DNA of 64,000 nucleotides from Amycolatopsis sp. FBCC-B4732 (GCF_023008405.1 NZ_CP095376.1:2938001-3002000), one strand, 5' to 3'. Counted from the first letter of the stretch, positions 50,842 to 59,851 are shown. Program-made: numbers and translations. Notes: a model not told the origin generated them from the letters alone.

Positions 50842-52184
50842 GAGACCACCTCGGCCACCGGGGTTTCTTCGGGCACGCGGACCGGGGCCACTTCGACCTC
50901 GGCGATGCGCCGCTTGTCCATGGTGGTGACGGTGAGCCGCCAGCCGTCGACGTCCGCGGCGTCACCCTCGGCGGGGATCTTGCCCAGCCGTTCGAGGATC
51001 AGCCCGGCGATGGTTTCGTAGTCCCCGTCCGGCATCCGGAACCCGGTGACGTCGGTGACCTCGTCCGGGCGCAGCTGGCCGGACACCAGCCAGCTGTCGC
51101 TGCCGACCTGCTGCGAGGCGGGTGCCTCGCGGTCGTCGTGCTCGTCGCGGACGTCGCCGATGATCTCCTCGACGACGTCCTCCAGGGTGACCAGCCCGGC
51201 CGTGCCGCCGTACTCGTCGACGACGATCGCCAGCTGGAAGCGGGAGTCGCGCAGGCGGTTGAGCAGGTCGTCGCCGGGCAGCGATTCGGGCACGGTCGGC
51301 ACCGGCCGCATCACCGAGCCGATCGGCACGGCGGCCCGGTCCGCGGCCGAGACGGCGAACGCCTGCTTGACGTGCACGGCGCCGCGGACGTCGTCGAGGT
51401 CCTCGGCGTGCACCGGGAACCGCGAGAACCCGGTGCGGCGCGAGAGCTCGATGAGGTCCTCGACGGTGTCGTCGACGCCGAGCGATTCGAGCTGCACGCG
51501 GGGCGTCATCAGCTCCTCCGCGGTGCGTTCGCCGAACCGCAGCGAGCGGTCCAGCAGCTCCGCGGTGGTCGTGTCGAGCGTGCCGCTCTCGGCGCTGGAG
51601 CGGACGATCGAGCCCAGCTCCTGCGGCGAGCGCGCGGACCGCAGCTCTTCCTGCGGTTCGACGCCGAACTTGCGCACCAGGAAGTTCGCGCTGTTGTTCA
51701 TCAGCGTGATGAGCCAGCGGAACAGCGCCGAGAACCGCGAGTGGTAGCCGGCGACGGCGCGCGCGGTCGGCAGCGGCCGCGCGATCGCGAGGTTCTTCGG
51801 CACCATCTCGCCGAGGATCATCGACAGCGACGTCGCGATGACGAGGGCGAGCACGATCGACGCGCCCCCGGCGAACGCTTCGGGGAGCCCGACGCCGGTG
51901 AGCAGCGGCCGGACGAGCTCGCCGATCAGCGGCTCGGCAAGGTAACCGGTGATCAGCGTGGTGAGCGTGATCGCGACCTGGGCGCCGGAGAGCTGGAACG
52001 AGAGCGTCCGGTGCGCCTTCTGGACGGTGAGGGCCCGGCGGTCGCCGACTTGGCGGACGTTGGCGTCGACGGTGCTGCGTTCCAGCGCGGTCAGCGAGAA
52101 CTCGGCGGCGACGGCGAGCCCGGTGCCGACCGTGAGCAGCACGAAGAGGAGGACGCCGAGGACGGCGAAGAGGATCTGGATCAT
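50838..52184 (-). CDS. CNNM/CBS-domain membrane protein with CorC_HlyC domain
   Basis: 448 residues from the ATG at 52182-52184. It has a CNNM membrane domain (TVGTGLAVAAEFSLTALERS; SGAQVAITLTTLITGYLAEP; MILGEMVPKNLAIARPLPTA), a CBS pair (about residues 215-335; MTPRVQLESLGVDDTVEDLI, and EYGGTAGLVTLEDVVEEIIG), and a C-terminal CorC_HlyC domain that ends near MDKRRIAEVEVAP. The probable role is magnesium or divalent-metal efflux at the cell membrane. It is the first gene of a three-gene run with four-base overlaps; the AcnR-like gene lies 200 bp upstream on the same strand. Confidence 0.92.
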   Translation of the reverse strand: MIQILFAVLGVLLFVLLTVGTGLAVAAEFSLTALERSTVDANVRQVGDRRALTVQKAHRTLSFQLSGAQVAITLTTLITGYLAEPLIGELVRPLLTGVGLPEAFAGGASIVLALVIATSLSMILGEMVPKNLAIARPLPTARAVAGYHSRFSALFRWLITLMNNSANFLVRKFGVEPQEELRSARSPQELGSIVRSSAESGTLDTTTAELLDRSLRFGERTAEELMTPRVQLESLGVDDTVEDLIELSRRTGFSRFPVHAEDLDDVRGAVHVKQAFAVSAADRAAVPIGSVMRPVPTVPESLPGDDLLNRLRDSRFQLAIVVDEYGGTAGLVTLEDVVEEIIGDVRDEHDDREAPASQQVGSDSWLVSGQLRPDEVTDVTGFRMPDGDYETIAGLILERLGKIPAEGDAADVDGWRLTVTTMDKRRIAEVEVAPVRVPEETPVAEVVS

Positions 52185-52383
52185 TCCGCATCCGCCCTGG
52201 TGGCGGGGGAAGAACCTATCGAACAGCCGGGTCGGTCACCCGGCCCGGTACTGTCACCGGGTGACTGCGCTGCGCGCACGAAACGGTCACTCCTAGCACT
52301 GGATCGGCGTGTACTGCGGATATGCGGACAATCCTAACGTGTCCTTCGCGGTCACCGCTGGCGATATCGGTGTGTCGGACAGC

Positions 52384-52965
52384 TCAAACTGTCGTCTGGC
52401 GGTGCCGCCGCACGGTCTCCTCGACGAGGTCGAGCACCGGCCCCAGGCCGGCGGCGGGCAGGCCCATCGCCAGGTGGGAGACGAGCCCCTCGAGGACGAG
52501 CTCGAGGAACGCGGTGAGGACGTCGACGTCGACGTCGTCGCGCAGCTTCCCGGCGTCGCGCTGACGCAGCAGCCGCAGCCGGGTGGCGGTGGTGAGCTGC
52601 TCGGACCGCTCGGCCCACCGGCCGCGGAACTCCGGATCGGTGCGCAGCCGCCGGCTCACCTCGAGCCGCGTCCCGAGCCAGTCGGCGGGGTGGTCCCCGC
52701 CGGCGAGCAGATCGCGCATCACCTGCACGAGCCCCTGCTCGGCGACGACGTCGGCCATCCGGATGGCGTCATCCTCCGCGAGGGCGAGGAAGAGCGACTC
52801 CTTGTCCCGGAAGTGGTGGAAGATGGCCCCGCGCGACAGCCCGGTGGCTTCCTCCAGGCGCCGGACTGTGGCACCTTCGTAGCCGTAGCGCGCGAAGCAC
52901 ACGCGCGAGCCGTCGAGGATCTGGCGCCGGCGTGCGTCGAGGTGATCCTGGCTTACGCGTGGCAT
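52384..52965 (-). CDS. acnR: TetR-family regulator, AcnR (aconitase repressor) homologue
   Basis: 193 residues from the ATG at 52963-52965. PRVSQDHLDARRRQILDGSR, then CFARYGYEGATVRRLEEATGLSRGAIFHHFRDK (given across the helix-turn-helix), match AcnR of Corynebacterium and mycobacteria very closely. AcnR represses the aconitase gene acn in response to citrate. Usually acnR lies next to acn; here it is alone, with CNNM genes downstream. A sequence agreeing with the known AcnR operator lies 38 bases upstream of its start, so autoregulation is likely. Confidence 0.88.
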   Translation of the reverse strand: MPRVSQDHLDARRRQILDGSRVCFARYGYEGATVRRLEEATGLSRGAIFHHFRDKESLFLALAEDDAIRMADVVAEQGLVQVMRDLLAGGDHPADWLGTRLEVSRRLRTDPEFRGRWAERSEQLTTATRLRLLRQRDAGKLRDDVDVDVLTAFLELVLEGLVSHLAMGLPAAGLGPVLDLVEETVRRHRQTTV

Positions 52966-53002
52966 CCTGAAATCCTGACACCGCGGACCGGAGTTTCGCA
53001 AT

Positions 53003-53018
53003 CCGTACGTACGTACTG
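53003..53018. promoter_or_regulatory. AcnR operator
   Basis: CCGTACGTACGTACTG fits the AcnR consensus I recall from Corynebacterium, CAGNAC-NNNC-GTACTG, at all fixed positions but one. It sits 38 bases upstream of the acnR start. It contains a perfect GTACGTAC core, rare in this GC-rich sequence. Confidence 0.65.
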
Positions 53019-53143
53019 TGACCCGGAGTGTCCAGGGAACCGGATCCCCACCCTCATCGTCTGAACGTTGCGGCGATTCGCTGACACGGAGTGAGACGGT
53101 TGGCTAGTCTTTGCCACATCACCGTGGGTGAACTGAGGGGAAG

Positions 53144-53551
53144 GTGCGGGTCGTGATCATCGGCGAAGCCGGACAGGCGGCACAGGCACTGTGGGGCGAC
53201 GTCTTCGACACCCCAGGCCGCGTGTACGGCGGCGGAGGCGGCGGGGGCGGTCAGTTCCAGCTGGACCCCGAAGAGCTGAAGTCGTTGATCGGCCAGTGGG
53301 AAGACGTCTTGGACAAGATCGTCGAGGACGGGAGCAGGATCCGCGAGATCGTCCTCGCGGGCGAGCTCGCGCCCGGCCAGGACCCGGCCAGCGGCAGCTA
53401 CGCGACCACCACCGGCGACTCGGTCCTCGCGCTCCAGCGGCAGAACGATTCCATGCGCAAGTACGCGCAGGAGTACATCAAGAAGCTCAAGGAAGCCCAG
53501 TCGAAGACCGTGGTCACCGACCAGAGCCTGTCCGAAACCTTCAAGGCATAG
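53144..53551 (+). CDS. Small helical protein, type VII secretion-associated
   Basis: 135 residues from the GTG at 53144 (GAGGGGAA upstream). A Gly-rich stretch at residues 28-36 precedes a helical region: FQLDPEELKSLIGQWEDVLD, KIVEDGSRIREIVLAGELAPG, then DSVLALQRQNDSMRKYAQEY and IKKLKEAQSKTVVTDQSLSE. Two long amphipathic helices with a turn recall WXG100/EsxA-like proteins, although the W-x-G turn itself is missing. It heads a set with a DUF3558 lipoprotein, a PPE-like protein and EspG, which supports a type VII link. The family is unassigned. Confidence 0.75.
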   Translation: MRVVIIGEAGQAAQALWGDVFDTPGRVYGGGGGGGGQFQLDPEELKSLIGQWEDVLDKIVEDGSRIREIVLAGELAPGQDPASGSYATTTGDSVLALQRQNDSMRKYAQEYIKKLKEAQSKTVVTDQSLSETFKA

Positions 53552-53562
53552 GCGAGCCGAAC

Positions 53563-54204
53563 TTGTCCCGAAGCAAACTCTGTCTGATCGCCGTCCTGAT
53601 CGTCGTCTCGGCAGGAGCCGCGACGGCCTGCACCACGACGACGGGTGGTACCGCGTCTCCGTCGCCCACCGGCTCGGCGGTGACGGGCACCACGTCGGCC
53701 GATCCCGAAGTGCCGAAGGTCGACGCCGCTCCGCTCGACGTGAGCAAGTACGTCGGCGACACCTGCGCGATCGTTCCGAAGGACGTGCTGAGCTCGTTGC
53801 GGTACACCGACGCGGGCGAATTCAAGGCGCAGGGCGACACGGTCTTCACTCAGGCGGGTCCGTCCTGCCTTTGGAAGCTGCGCGGCGAAGGCATCGGTCT
53901 TTCCGTGGCACTGGGGACCGGGAGCCGCGACAAAGGTGCCGGCGGCTTGGCCGGTATCTACGCGGGCTACCGCCAGAAGAAGTTCATCAGGTTCCTCGAG
54001 CCCGCTCCGGAAGTCGAGGGCTACCCGGCCGTCTACTTCGATGCCCAAGACGAGCGCTCGATGGGCTCGTGCGGGCTCGGCGTGGGCATCGCGGACGACC
54101 TCACCTTCGACGTGTACGCGCAGGGGTACCAGGGGCAGGACGATTCCTGCGCCGCGGCCACGCAGGTGGCGTCGAGCGTCATCAAGACACTCAAGGGGGC
54201 ATGA
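53563..54204 (+). CDS. DUF3558 lipoprotein
   Basis: 213 residues from the TTG at 53563. The signal peptide ends with a lipobox near AATACTTTTGG (Cys about residue 23). After a Thr/Ser/Pro linker the DUF3558 domain follows: LDVSKYVGDTCAIVPKDVLS, FTQAGPSCLWKLRGEGIGLS, VEGYPAVYFDAQDERSMGSC and QDDSCAAATQVASSVIKTLK. Four Cys probably make two disulfides. The family is common in Pseudonocardiaceae beside ESX-like genes. The exact role is unknown. The start has no strong ribosome binding site, and coupling to the upstream gene (11-base gap) is likely. Confidence 0.88.
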   Translation: MSRSKLCLIAVLIVVSAGAATACTTTTGGTASPSPTGSAVTGTTSADPEVPKVDAAPLDVSKYVGDTCAIVPKDVLSSLRYTDAGEFKAQGDTVFTQAGPSCLWKLRGEGIGLSVALGTGSRDKGAGGLAGIYAGYRQKKFIRFLEPAPEVEGYPAVYFDAQDERSMGSCGLGVGIADDLTFDVYAQGYQGQDDSCAAATQVASSVIKTLKGA

Positions 54205-54207
54205 CGG

Positions 54208-55548
54208 GTGGACGGCAAGCAGATCTACGACAACTTCAGACAGGGCGACACGTCCGGGCTGCAGCGGATGGCCGAGTCCGTCGCGCAGCTCTCCGACGCC
54301 TACGCGGAACGCGGCGCGAGCATCAAGGCGCTGCAAACCAGGATGGTGAACGCGTGGACCGGTGACGCGGCCGACGCCGCGAACGCGGGTGCCGGGCCGA
54401 TGGAACGGGCTTTCCACGACAGTGCCGCGCCGCTCGACGCGACCCGCGCCTCGGTAGACACCCAGGCGGCGGTGTTCCAGGAGTCGAACAACGCGGTCGT
54501 GGAGATCCCGCCGAAGCCGGAGAAGCCGAACCCCTGGACCACCGGGCTGAAGGCCGCCATCCCGATCGCCGGGCCGTTCATGGCCAAGGACGACATCGAC
54601 GACTACCAGGCCGGGATCGCGAAGTACAACGCGGCCAACGAAACCAATGTCCGCGTGATGGATCAGTACAGCAACGTCACCGACAGCACCCGGTCGGCGT
54701 TGCCCACCGACTACGGCGTCCTCGAGTCCGACGGCGCCGCCATCGCCGTGAACACGCCCAAGGGGCCCGGCGGCATCAACGAGCCGACCGACAAGAACAA
54801 GTGGTATCCCGAAGGCGGGGGCGGTGATCCCGGCAACGGGACCACCGACCACACCTCGACCAGCAGCGTCGACCCGGGCCGCACCGGGGGCCCCGACCAG
54901 CCCGGCGGCACCGACCGCCCCGGGGGCACGGACCGCCCTGGGGGAACCGACCGTCCCGGCGGGACCGACCGGCCCGGTGTCAGCACCGACAAGCCCGGCG
55001 ACGACACGCACACCACCGGCACCGGCCGGCCGCCCACGACCACCACGCGGCCGGGGCAGACCACCGAACGGCCGGGGGGTACGCCGCCCGGGACCGGGGG
55101 GATCGAGTTCTACCCCACCGGGACCGGTGGGGGTGGTGGCCAGAACTACTCCAACACCTCCTTCGGGAACGACCCCACGTCCGGCGGCCGCGGGCCGGCC
55201 AGTGGCAACGCCGGCAGCCGGCTGCTCGACTCGAACGGACGTCCCATCGGGGGCAGCAGCGGCAGCGGGACCGGTGGTGGCGGGAACGGCGCCGCGGGGG
55301 AGCGGGGGCTCGGCAGCGGGCGCGGTTCCGGCATGGGCAGCCTGGGCAACGCGGCCGCGGCGGAGGCCGCCGCCGCGCGGTCGGCGGCCGGCCGGAGCGG
55401 GCAGATGGGGCCGATGGGCCCCGGGGGACGGCGCGGCGAGGGTGAGGAAGATGATGAGCACCAGCGGCCGGACTTCCTGATCGAAGCGGACCCGGACGCG
55501 ATCTTCGGTACCGACCAGCGGACCAGTCCGCCGGTCATCGGCGAGTAG
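54208..55548 (+). CDS. PPE-like type VII secretion substrate with Gly/Pro-rich C-terminus
   Basis: 446 residues from the GTG at 54208. The first 120 residues are helical (GKQIYDNFRQGDTSGLQRMA, AERGASIKALQTRMVNAWTG DAAD with a W-x-G turn, then AAVFQESNNAVVEIPPKPEK) as in PPE/WXG-like proteins. The middle and C-terminal part is low complexity: four GGTDRP units, Thr/Pro, Gly/Ser and Ala stretches. The last 25 residues (FLIEADPDAIFGTDQRTSPP VIGE) are a conserved tail seen on actinobacterial PPE-like proteins. It probably pairs with the EspG-like protein encoded 5 bases downstream. No secretion motor genes are in the window. Confidence 0.82.
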   Translation: MDGKQIYDNFRQGDTSGLQRMAESVAQLSDAYAERGASIKALQTRMVNAWTGDAADAANAGAGPMERAFHDSAAPLDATRASVDTQAAVFQESNNAVVEIPPKPEKPNPWTTGLKAAIPIAGPFMAKDDIDDYQAGIAKYNAANETNVRVMDQYSNVTDSTRSALPTDYGVLESDGAAIAVNTPKGPGGINEPTDKNKWYPEGGGGDPGNGTTDHTSTSSVDPGRTGGPDQPGGTDRPGGTDRPGGTDRPGGTDRPGVSTDKPGDDTHTTGTGRPPTTTTRPGQTTERPGGTPPGTGGIEFYPTGTGGGGGQNYSNTSFGNDPTSGGRGPASGNAGSRLLDSNGRPIGGSSGSGTGGGGNGAAGERGLGSGRGSGMGSLGNAAAAEAAAARSAAGRSGQMGPMGPGGRRGEGEEDDEHQRPDFLIEADPDAIFGTDQRTSPPVIGE

Positions 55549-55552
55549 GCGG

Positions 55553-56302
55553 GTGGACGTGGCAACAGGCCGGGTGGACGTTCCGGTCGAGGCGTTGGCC
55601 GCGTTGGCCGAACGCGAACAGGCGGGTCAGCTGCACATCACCCTGCGCCCGGAGCCGATCTGGCTGTCGGACGTGGAGCGCGACGAGGCGGGCAAGCGGA
55701 TCGACGCCGCGCTGGCGGAGGCCGGGCTCGTCGACGTGCGCGGGCGGGTCACCGTCGACTTCCTCGACTGGCTGCCGCTGCTGGTCAACCCCGCGCGGGA
55801 GTGCTACGGCTGGGTCGGTGTCGACGGGCAGACCTACGGCGTGCTCGCCGCGGCGAAGGGGCTGCAGGCGATCCTCGCCGTCTCCGACGGGACCCACATC
55901 GGCGTGCAGGAGATCGACCGGAACCGGCTCGCCGAGTCCCTCGTCGAGCAGCTGCCGCCGGTCGGGCCCGGCGGCGGGCACCCGCGTTCGGTCCGGGTCG
56001 CCGACCTGGCCGAGGCCGGGCGTCGCGGTCAGGAGGCGTACCCGCTGGCCCCGGCGATCGCCGACGTCGTCAGCCTCGTGCAGCGGCCGGTTTCGGGCAG
56101 CGGCGAGCTCTACGTCGGGCGGCGCGACGACGTCGGCCGCCACACCTGCCTGCAGCAGCCGCTGCACTACGCCGACACGGACTGGGGCCGCTACCTCAGC
56201 TACACGACCGGCTCCGGCGACGACGCCGTCATCCACATCGGACCGGCGGGGCCGCGTGAGCTGGCCGAAACGCTCGACGAGCTGGCCGGCACCCTCGGCT
56301 GA
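55553..56302 (+). CDS. EspG-like type VII secretion chaperone
   Basis: 249 residues; GTG starts at 55553 and 55559 are both possible. VDVPVEALAALAEREQAGQL, WLPLLVNPARECYGWVG, YGVLAAAKGLQAILAVSDGT and ELYVGRRDDVGRHTCLQQPL, then the closing DTDWGRYLSYTTGSGDDAVI, match the EspG family, cytoplasmic chaperones that bind PPE-type substrates and guide them to ESX secretion systems. Its client is probably the PPE-like protein just upstream. Confidence 0.88.
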   Translation: MDVATGRVDVPVEALAALAEREQAGQLHITLRPEPIWLSDVERDEAGKRIDAALAEAGLVDVRGRVTVDFLDWLPLLVNPARECYGWVGVDGQTYGVLAAAKGLQAILAVSDGTHIGVQEIDRNRLAESLVEQLPPVGPGGGHPRSVRVADLAEAGRRGQEAYPLAPAIADVVSLVQRPVSGSGELYVGRRDDVGRHTCLQQPLHYADTDWGRYLSYTTGSGDDAVIHIGPAGPRELAETLDELAGTLG

Positions 56303-56381
56303 GCGGAAAAGACCGCGCGCGAACTCCTCGTCCCGGCTAATGTGACAGCGCTGTTGCATTCCGAGGTGGAAGGACGCGCCG

Positions 56382-57329
56382 ATGCGGTACCCCGAGATCG
56401 AACCGTACGAACACGGCATGCTCGACGTCGGCGACGGGCACGAAATCTACTGGGAGACCTGCGGGAACCCGGACGGCAAGCCCGCGCTGGTCGTGCACGG
56501 CGGGCCCGGCTCCGGCTGCTCGGCCGGCGTCCGGCGGTTCTTCGACCCGGCGCGCTACCGGATCGTCCTGGCCGACCAGCGCGGCTGCGGGCGCAGCACC
56601 CCGCACGCGGGCGCCCCGGTCGCGGACCTCTCCGCCAACACGACCGGCCACCTGGTGGCGGACTTCGAACGGCTGCGCGCGCACCTCGGGATCGGGAAGT
56701 GGCTGCTGTTCGGCGGTTCCTGGGGTTCGGTGCTCAGCCTGGCCTACGCCCTGCGCCACCCCGGCCGGGTCAGCGAAATGGTCCTGATGGGCCTCGCGAC
56801 CGACCGCCACCTCGAGATCGAGCTGCTCATCCGCGGGCTCGGCGCGTACTTCCCGGATGCCTTCGCGAAGTTCCGCGAAGGAGTGCCGGAAAGCGAGCGC
56901 GACGGCGACCTCTCGGCCGCCTACCACCGGCTGCTCATGGACCCCGACCCGGCGATCCACCACAAGGCGGCCGACGACTGGTGCGCCTGGGAAGACGCCA
57001 TGCTCCCCGGGGTGCCGCCGCACGACGTCTTCGAGGACCCGGCCTACCGGCTCTGCTTCGCCCGGCTCGTCACGCACTACTTCAGCAACCGCGCGTTCCT
57101 GCCCGACGGCGAAATCCTGCGCCGGGCCGGCGAGCTGGCGGACATCCCCGCCGTGCTGGCCCAGGGGGTGCTGGACACGAGCAACATCGTCGGCACACCG
57201 TGGCTGCTGCACCACGCCTGGCCGGGCAGCGAGCTGGTCATGCTCGACGACGTCGGGCACACGGTGTCGGCCGCGTCGATGCAGGACGTCCTGATCGGCG
57301 CGACCGACCGCTTCGCGAACCGTGGCTGA
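56382..57329 (+). CDS. pip: Prolyl aminopeptidase, alpha/beta hydrolase S33
   Basis: 315 residues from the ATG at 56382 (GGAAGGA upstream). MRYPEIEPYEHGMLDVGDGH, VVHGGPGSGCSAGVRRFFDP (oxyanion H-G-G-P-G), VLADQRGCGRSTPHA, FGGSWGSVLSLAYALRHPGR with the nucleophile Ser, and LHHAWPGSELVMLDDVGHTV with the catalytic His are all prolyl aminopeptidase signatures. GVLDTSNIVGTPW likely carries the acid Asp. It removes N-terminal proline from peptides in the cytoplasm. It stands alone between the EspG gene and a 150-bp gap without features. Confidence 0.92.
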   Translation: MRYPEIEPYEHGMLDVGDGHEIYWETCGNPDGKPALVVHGGPGSGCSAGVRRFFDPARYRIVLADQRGCGRSTPHAGAPVADLSANTTGHLVADFERLRAHLGIGKWLLFGGSWGSVLSLAYALRHPGRVSEMVLMGLATDRHLEIELLIRGLGAYFPDAFAKFREGVPESERDGDLSAAYHRLLMDPDPAIHHKAADDWCAWEDAMLPGVPPHDVFEDPAYRLCFARLVTHYFSNRAFLPDGEILRRAGELADIPAVLAQGVLDTSNIVGTPWLLHHAWPGSELVMLDDVGHTVSAASMQDVLIGATDRFANRG

Positions 57330-57481
57330 CCGCCAGCCGATCTGCGACCACGAACCCCACCTGCTCACCGAGCGCGGGGTCCGGCTGATTTACCGCCGCC
57401 ATCCGGCACAACCGCCACCAGCCAGCCCATCCCCCGATCGCTGGCCGCTCACGACCACCGACCGGGTTACGCATTGCTCGT

Positions 57482-58681
57482 CTAGGGGATGAGCAGCTGC
57501 GGCTCACCCTCCGGGGCGAGCGCGGCTTCGGTGCGCCGGACCCGGTTGGCCTCGGCCAGCCGGAGCCCGGTGACGCGCAGCGGCAGCCGGTCCATCCGCC
57601 ACTCGGCCAGCAGGAGGGCGACCTTCGCCTGCATTTCGGTGCGCAGCCGCAGGAACGAGTCGGCCGGGTCGGCGCCGACCTCGCCCAGGAGCAGCCACCA
57701 CGCCCACGCGGCCGCGCCGGCGTTCGCCACGAAGTCCGGGACCACGGCGACCCCGCGCGCGGACAGCGCCGCTTCCGCTTCCGGGGTCGTCGCCGCGTTG
57801 GCCGCTTCGACGACCACCGCCGCCTTGACCAGGTTCTCGTTGTCCGGGCGCAGCGCGTAGGAGATCGCGGCCGGCACGAAGATGTCCGCGTCGATGCCGA
57901 CGATCGTCTCGCGGGGGAGCGAGCGCACCCCGGCGGGCAGCCGCGACCGGTCGACCTCGCCGAAGCGGTCGCGCAGCTCGAGCAGCGCCGGGACGTCGAG
58001 CCCGGCCGGGTCGTGGAGCGTGCCCGCGGCGTCGGCCACCGCGACCACCTTCATCCCGGCTTCGTGAAGGTACCAGGCCGCGCCGCCGCCCATGGTGCCG
58101 ATGCCCTGGATCGCCACCGTCGTCTCGCGGACGTCCCAGTCCCACGCGGCCGCGACGCCGAGGCACGACTGCGCCACGCCGTAGCCGCCGACGACGTCGC
58201 CGAGCAGGAGCCCGCCGGGCACCGGGGCGTTGAGGCCCGCCTGGACGCGGCGCAGGGTACGAGCCGGGTCGGCCGAACGGCGGATCGCGGCGTGGTACGA
58301 CTGCTCCAGCCCGAGCTCGGCGAACACCTCGTCGATCAGGTGCTGCGGGACGCCGAGGTCCTCCGCCGTCACCCAGTGGGCGTCCAGCCACGGCCGCAGG
58401 AACGCGCAGAACCGCTTGAGGACGCCGAACGCGCGCGGGTCCTTCGGGTCGAAGTCGATGCCGCCCTTCGCCCCGCCGACCGGCAGGTTGAAGGTCGCGG
58501 TCTTGTTGGCCATGCCCCGGGCGAGGTCCTCCACCTCGGACATCGTGCAGCCCGCCCGCATCCGGGTGCCGCCGGTGGCGACTCCCGAGACCAGGCTGTG
58601 CACGACCAGGTAGCCGGTTGCGCCGGTGACGGAATCGGTCCACGTGAGCCGCATCAGCGGTTCGGCGTTGCGCGGGGTCAT
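57482..58681 (-). CDS. Glu/Leu/Phe/Val dehydrogenase family amino-acid dehydrogenase
   Basis: 399 residues from the ATG at 58679-58681; a GTG 12 bases upstream sits inside the GGAGGTGG ribosome binding site and is unlikely. GGTRMRAGCTMSEVEDLARG, then MANKTATFNLPVGGAKGGID with the catalytic Lys, VTAEDLGVPQ with the catalytic Asp, and GIGTMGGGAAWYLHEAGMKV (NAD-binding Rossmann) place it among the Leu/Glu-type dehydrogenases. AVVVEAANAATTPEAEAALS is the family C-terminal signature. It deaminates an amino acid to the oxo acid with NAD(P). Specificity is not clear; length (399) fits the Leu/Val/Phe type with an unusual C-terminus. It is divergent from a LysR gene. Confidence 0.9.
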   Translation of the reverse strand: MTPRNAEPLMRLTWTDSVTGATGYLVVHSLVSGVATGGTRMRAGCTMSEVEDLARGMANKTATFNLPVGGAKGGIDFDPKDPRAFGVLKRFCAFLRPWLDAHWVTAEDLGVPQHLIDEVFAELGLEQSYHAAIRRSADPARTLRRVQAGLNAPVPGGLLLGDVVGGYGVAQSCLGVAAAWDWDVRETTVAIQGIGTMGGGAAWYLHEAGMKVVAVADAAGTLHDPAGLDVPALLELRDRFGEVDRSRLPAGVRSLPRETIVGIDADIFVPAAISYALRPDNENLVKAAVVVEAANAATTPEAEAALSARGVAVVPDFVANAGAAAWAWWLLLGEVGADPADSFLRLRTEMQAKVALLLAEWRMDRLPLRVTGLRLAEANRVRRTEAALAPEGEPQLLIP

Positions 58682-58766
58682 CAGGCCACCCACCTCCAGG
58701 GAAGTCCGGGGCGGCCCGTTCCGGCCGCCTCCACGACTGTGCGCCCGGGGTGGCGGTCCCGTCCAT

Positions 58767-58792
58767 TTAACGAACCTGCACGATCTCGTTTA
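58767..58792. promoter_or_regulatory. LysR-type dyad in divergent promoter
   Basis: TTAACGA (58767-58773) and TCGTTTA (58786-58792) form an imperfect inverted repeat with a 12-base spacer, ending 10 bases before the LysR ATG. LysR regulators often bind such sites to control a divergent gene, here the amino-acid dehydrogenase. Confidence 0.45.
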
Positions 58793-58802
58793 GGTTTTGT
58801 GT

Positions 58803-59729
58803 ATGGAGCTTTCGTTGCACCGCTTGAGGATGCTTCGCGAGCTGCACCGCCGGGGAACCGTGACGGCGGCCGCCGCCGCGCTGCACTACACCGCTTCGGC
58901 GGTATCGCAGCAGCTCGCGCAGCTGGAACGCGACGTGGGCGCGAAGCTGTTCGAACGGCTCGGCCGCCGGGTCCAGCTGACCGAGCTGGGCACCCTGCTC
59001 ACGGAGCACGCGGAAGAGATCCTCGGATCGGTGGAGCGCGCGACACTCGCACTGGAGGAGGCGCAGGAGGCCCGCACGGTCCGGCTGACCGCCGGGGTGT
59101 GGGCTTCGGTGGCATCCGGCCTGCTCCCGACGGCGCTGACCGCGCTGGCCGGCGACCACCCCGGCATCGAGGTCCGCACCCGCGAGCTGGCGCCCGAGGA
59201 CACCGCGGAGGCCGTCCGCGACGGCAGCCTCGACCTGTCGTTCGTCATCGACTACTCCGATTCGCCGATGGCGTGGGACGCCGGGCTGGAACGCGCGGTC
59301 GTGGCCGTCGAGCGCCTGCACGCCGCGGTGCCGCGGGGCGCGTTTCCGGCGGGGTCGGCGTCGCTGGACGACCTCGCCGAGCACCCGTGGATCCTGGCCA
59401 GCGCGAAGTCGCAGTTCGGCCGCGCGATGCGCACCGCCTGCCAGCGCCACGGGTTCGCCCCCAAGATCAACCACGAGGTCGAGGAGCAGTCGACGGCGAT
59501 GGCGATGGTGGGCGCCGGGCTGGGCGTCACCCTGGTCTCGGACCTCGGCCTGCGTCTGCTGCGGCCGCCCGGGATCGACGTCGTCACCCTCACCACGCCG
59601 TTGCTCCGAACGGTTTCGATCGCCTACCGGCGCACCGCGTTCCGGCGGCCCGCGTTGCACCTGGTGATCGAGGCCGTGCGCGCGTCCGCGGCCGAATTGG
59701 GACTGGGCACCGAGTCCGCTTTGCCCTGA
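58803..59729 (+). CDS. LysR family transcriptional regulator
   Basis: 308 residues from the ATG at 58803. The N-terminal helix-turn-helix is LHRLRMLRELHRRGTVTAAA, AALHYTASAVSQQLAQLERD. The periplasmic-binding-like effector domain covers residues about 90-300 (LTAGVWASVASGLLPTALTA; DLSFVIDYSD; MAMVGAGLGVTLVSDLGLRL). It is divergent from the amino-acid dehydrogenase gene, 120 bp away, and is its likely regulator, perhaps sensing an amino acid in the manner of Lrp/BkdR-like control. The ligand is unknown. Confidence 0.92.
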   Translation: MELSLHRLRMLRELHRRGTVTAAAAALHYTASAVSQQLAQLERDVGAKLFERLGRRVQLTELGTLLTEHAEEILGSVERATLALEEAQEARTVRLTAGVWASVASGLLPTALTALAGDHPGIEVRTRELAPEDTAEAVRDGSLDLSFVIDYSDSPMAWDAGLERAVVAVERLHAAVPRGAFPAGSASLDDLAEHPWILASAKSQFGRAMRTACQRHGFAPKINHEVEEQSTAMAMVGAGLGVTLVSDLGLRLLRPPGIDVVTLTTPLLRTVSIAYRRTAFRRPALHLVIEAVRASAAELGLGTESALP

Positions 59730-59851
59730 TCCGGGGGTTCTTACGGAGTGGTGAAACCGTCCTGCGGGGCAAGACGAGCCCTGAATTTGTCGTACCCCGC
59801 GTGTAGCGTCCGAAGTCGAGAAGTTCCACCACACGGGACTAGGAAACGGAC

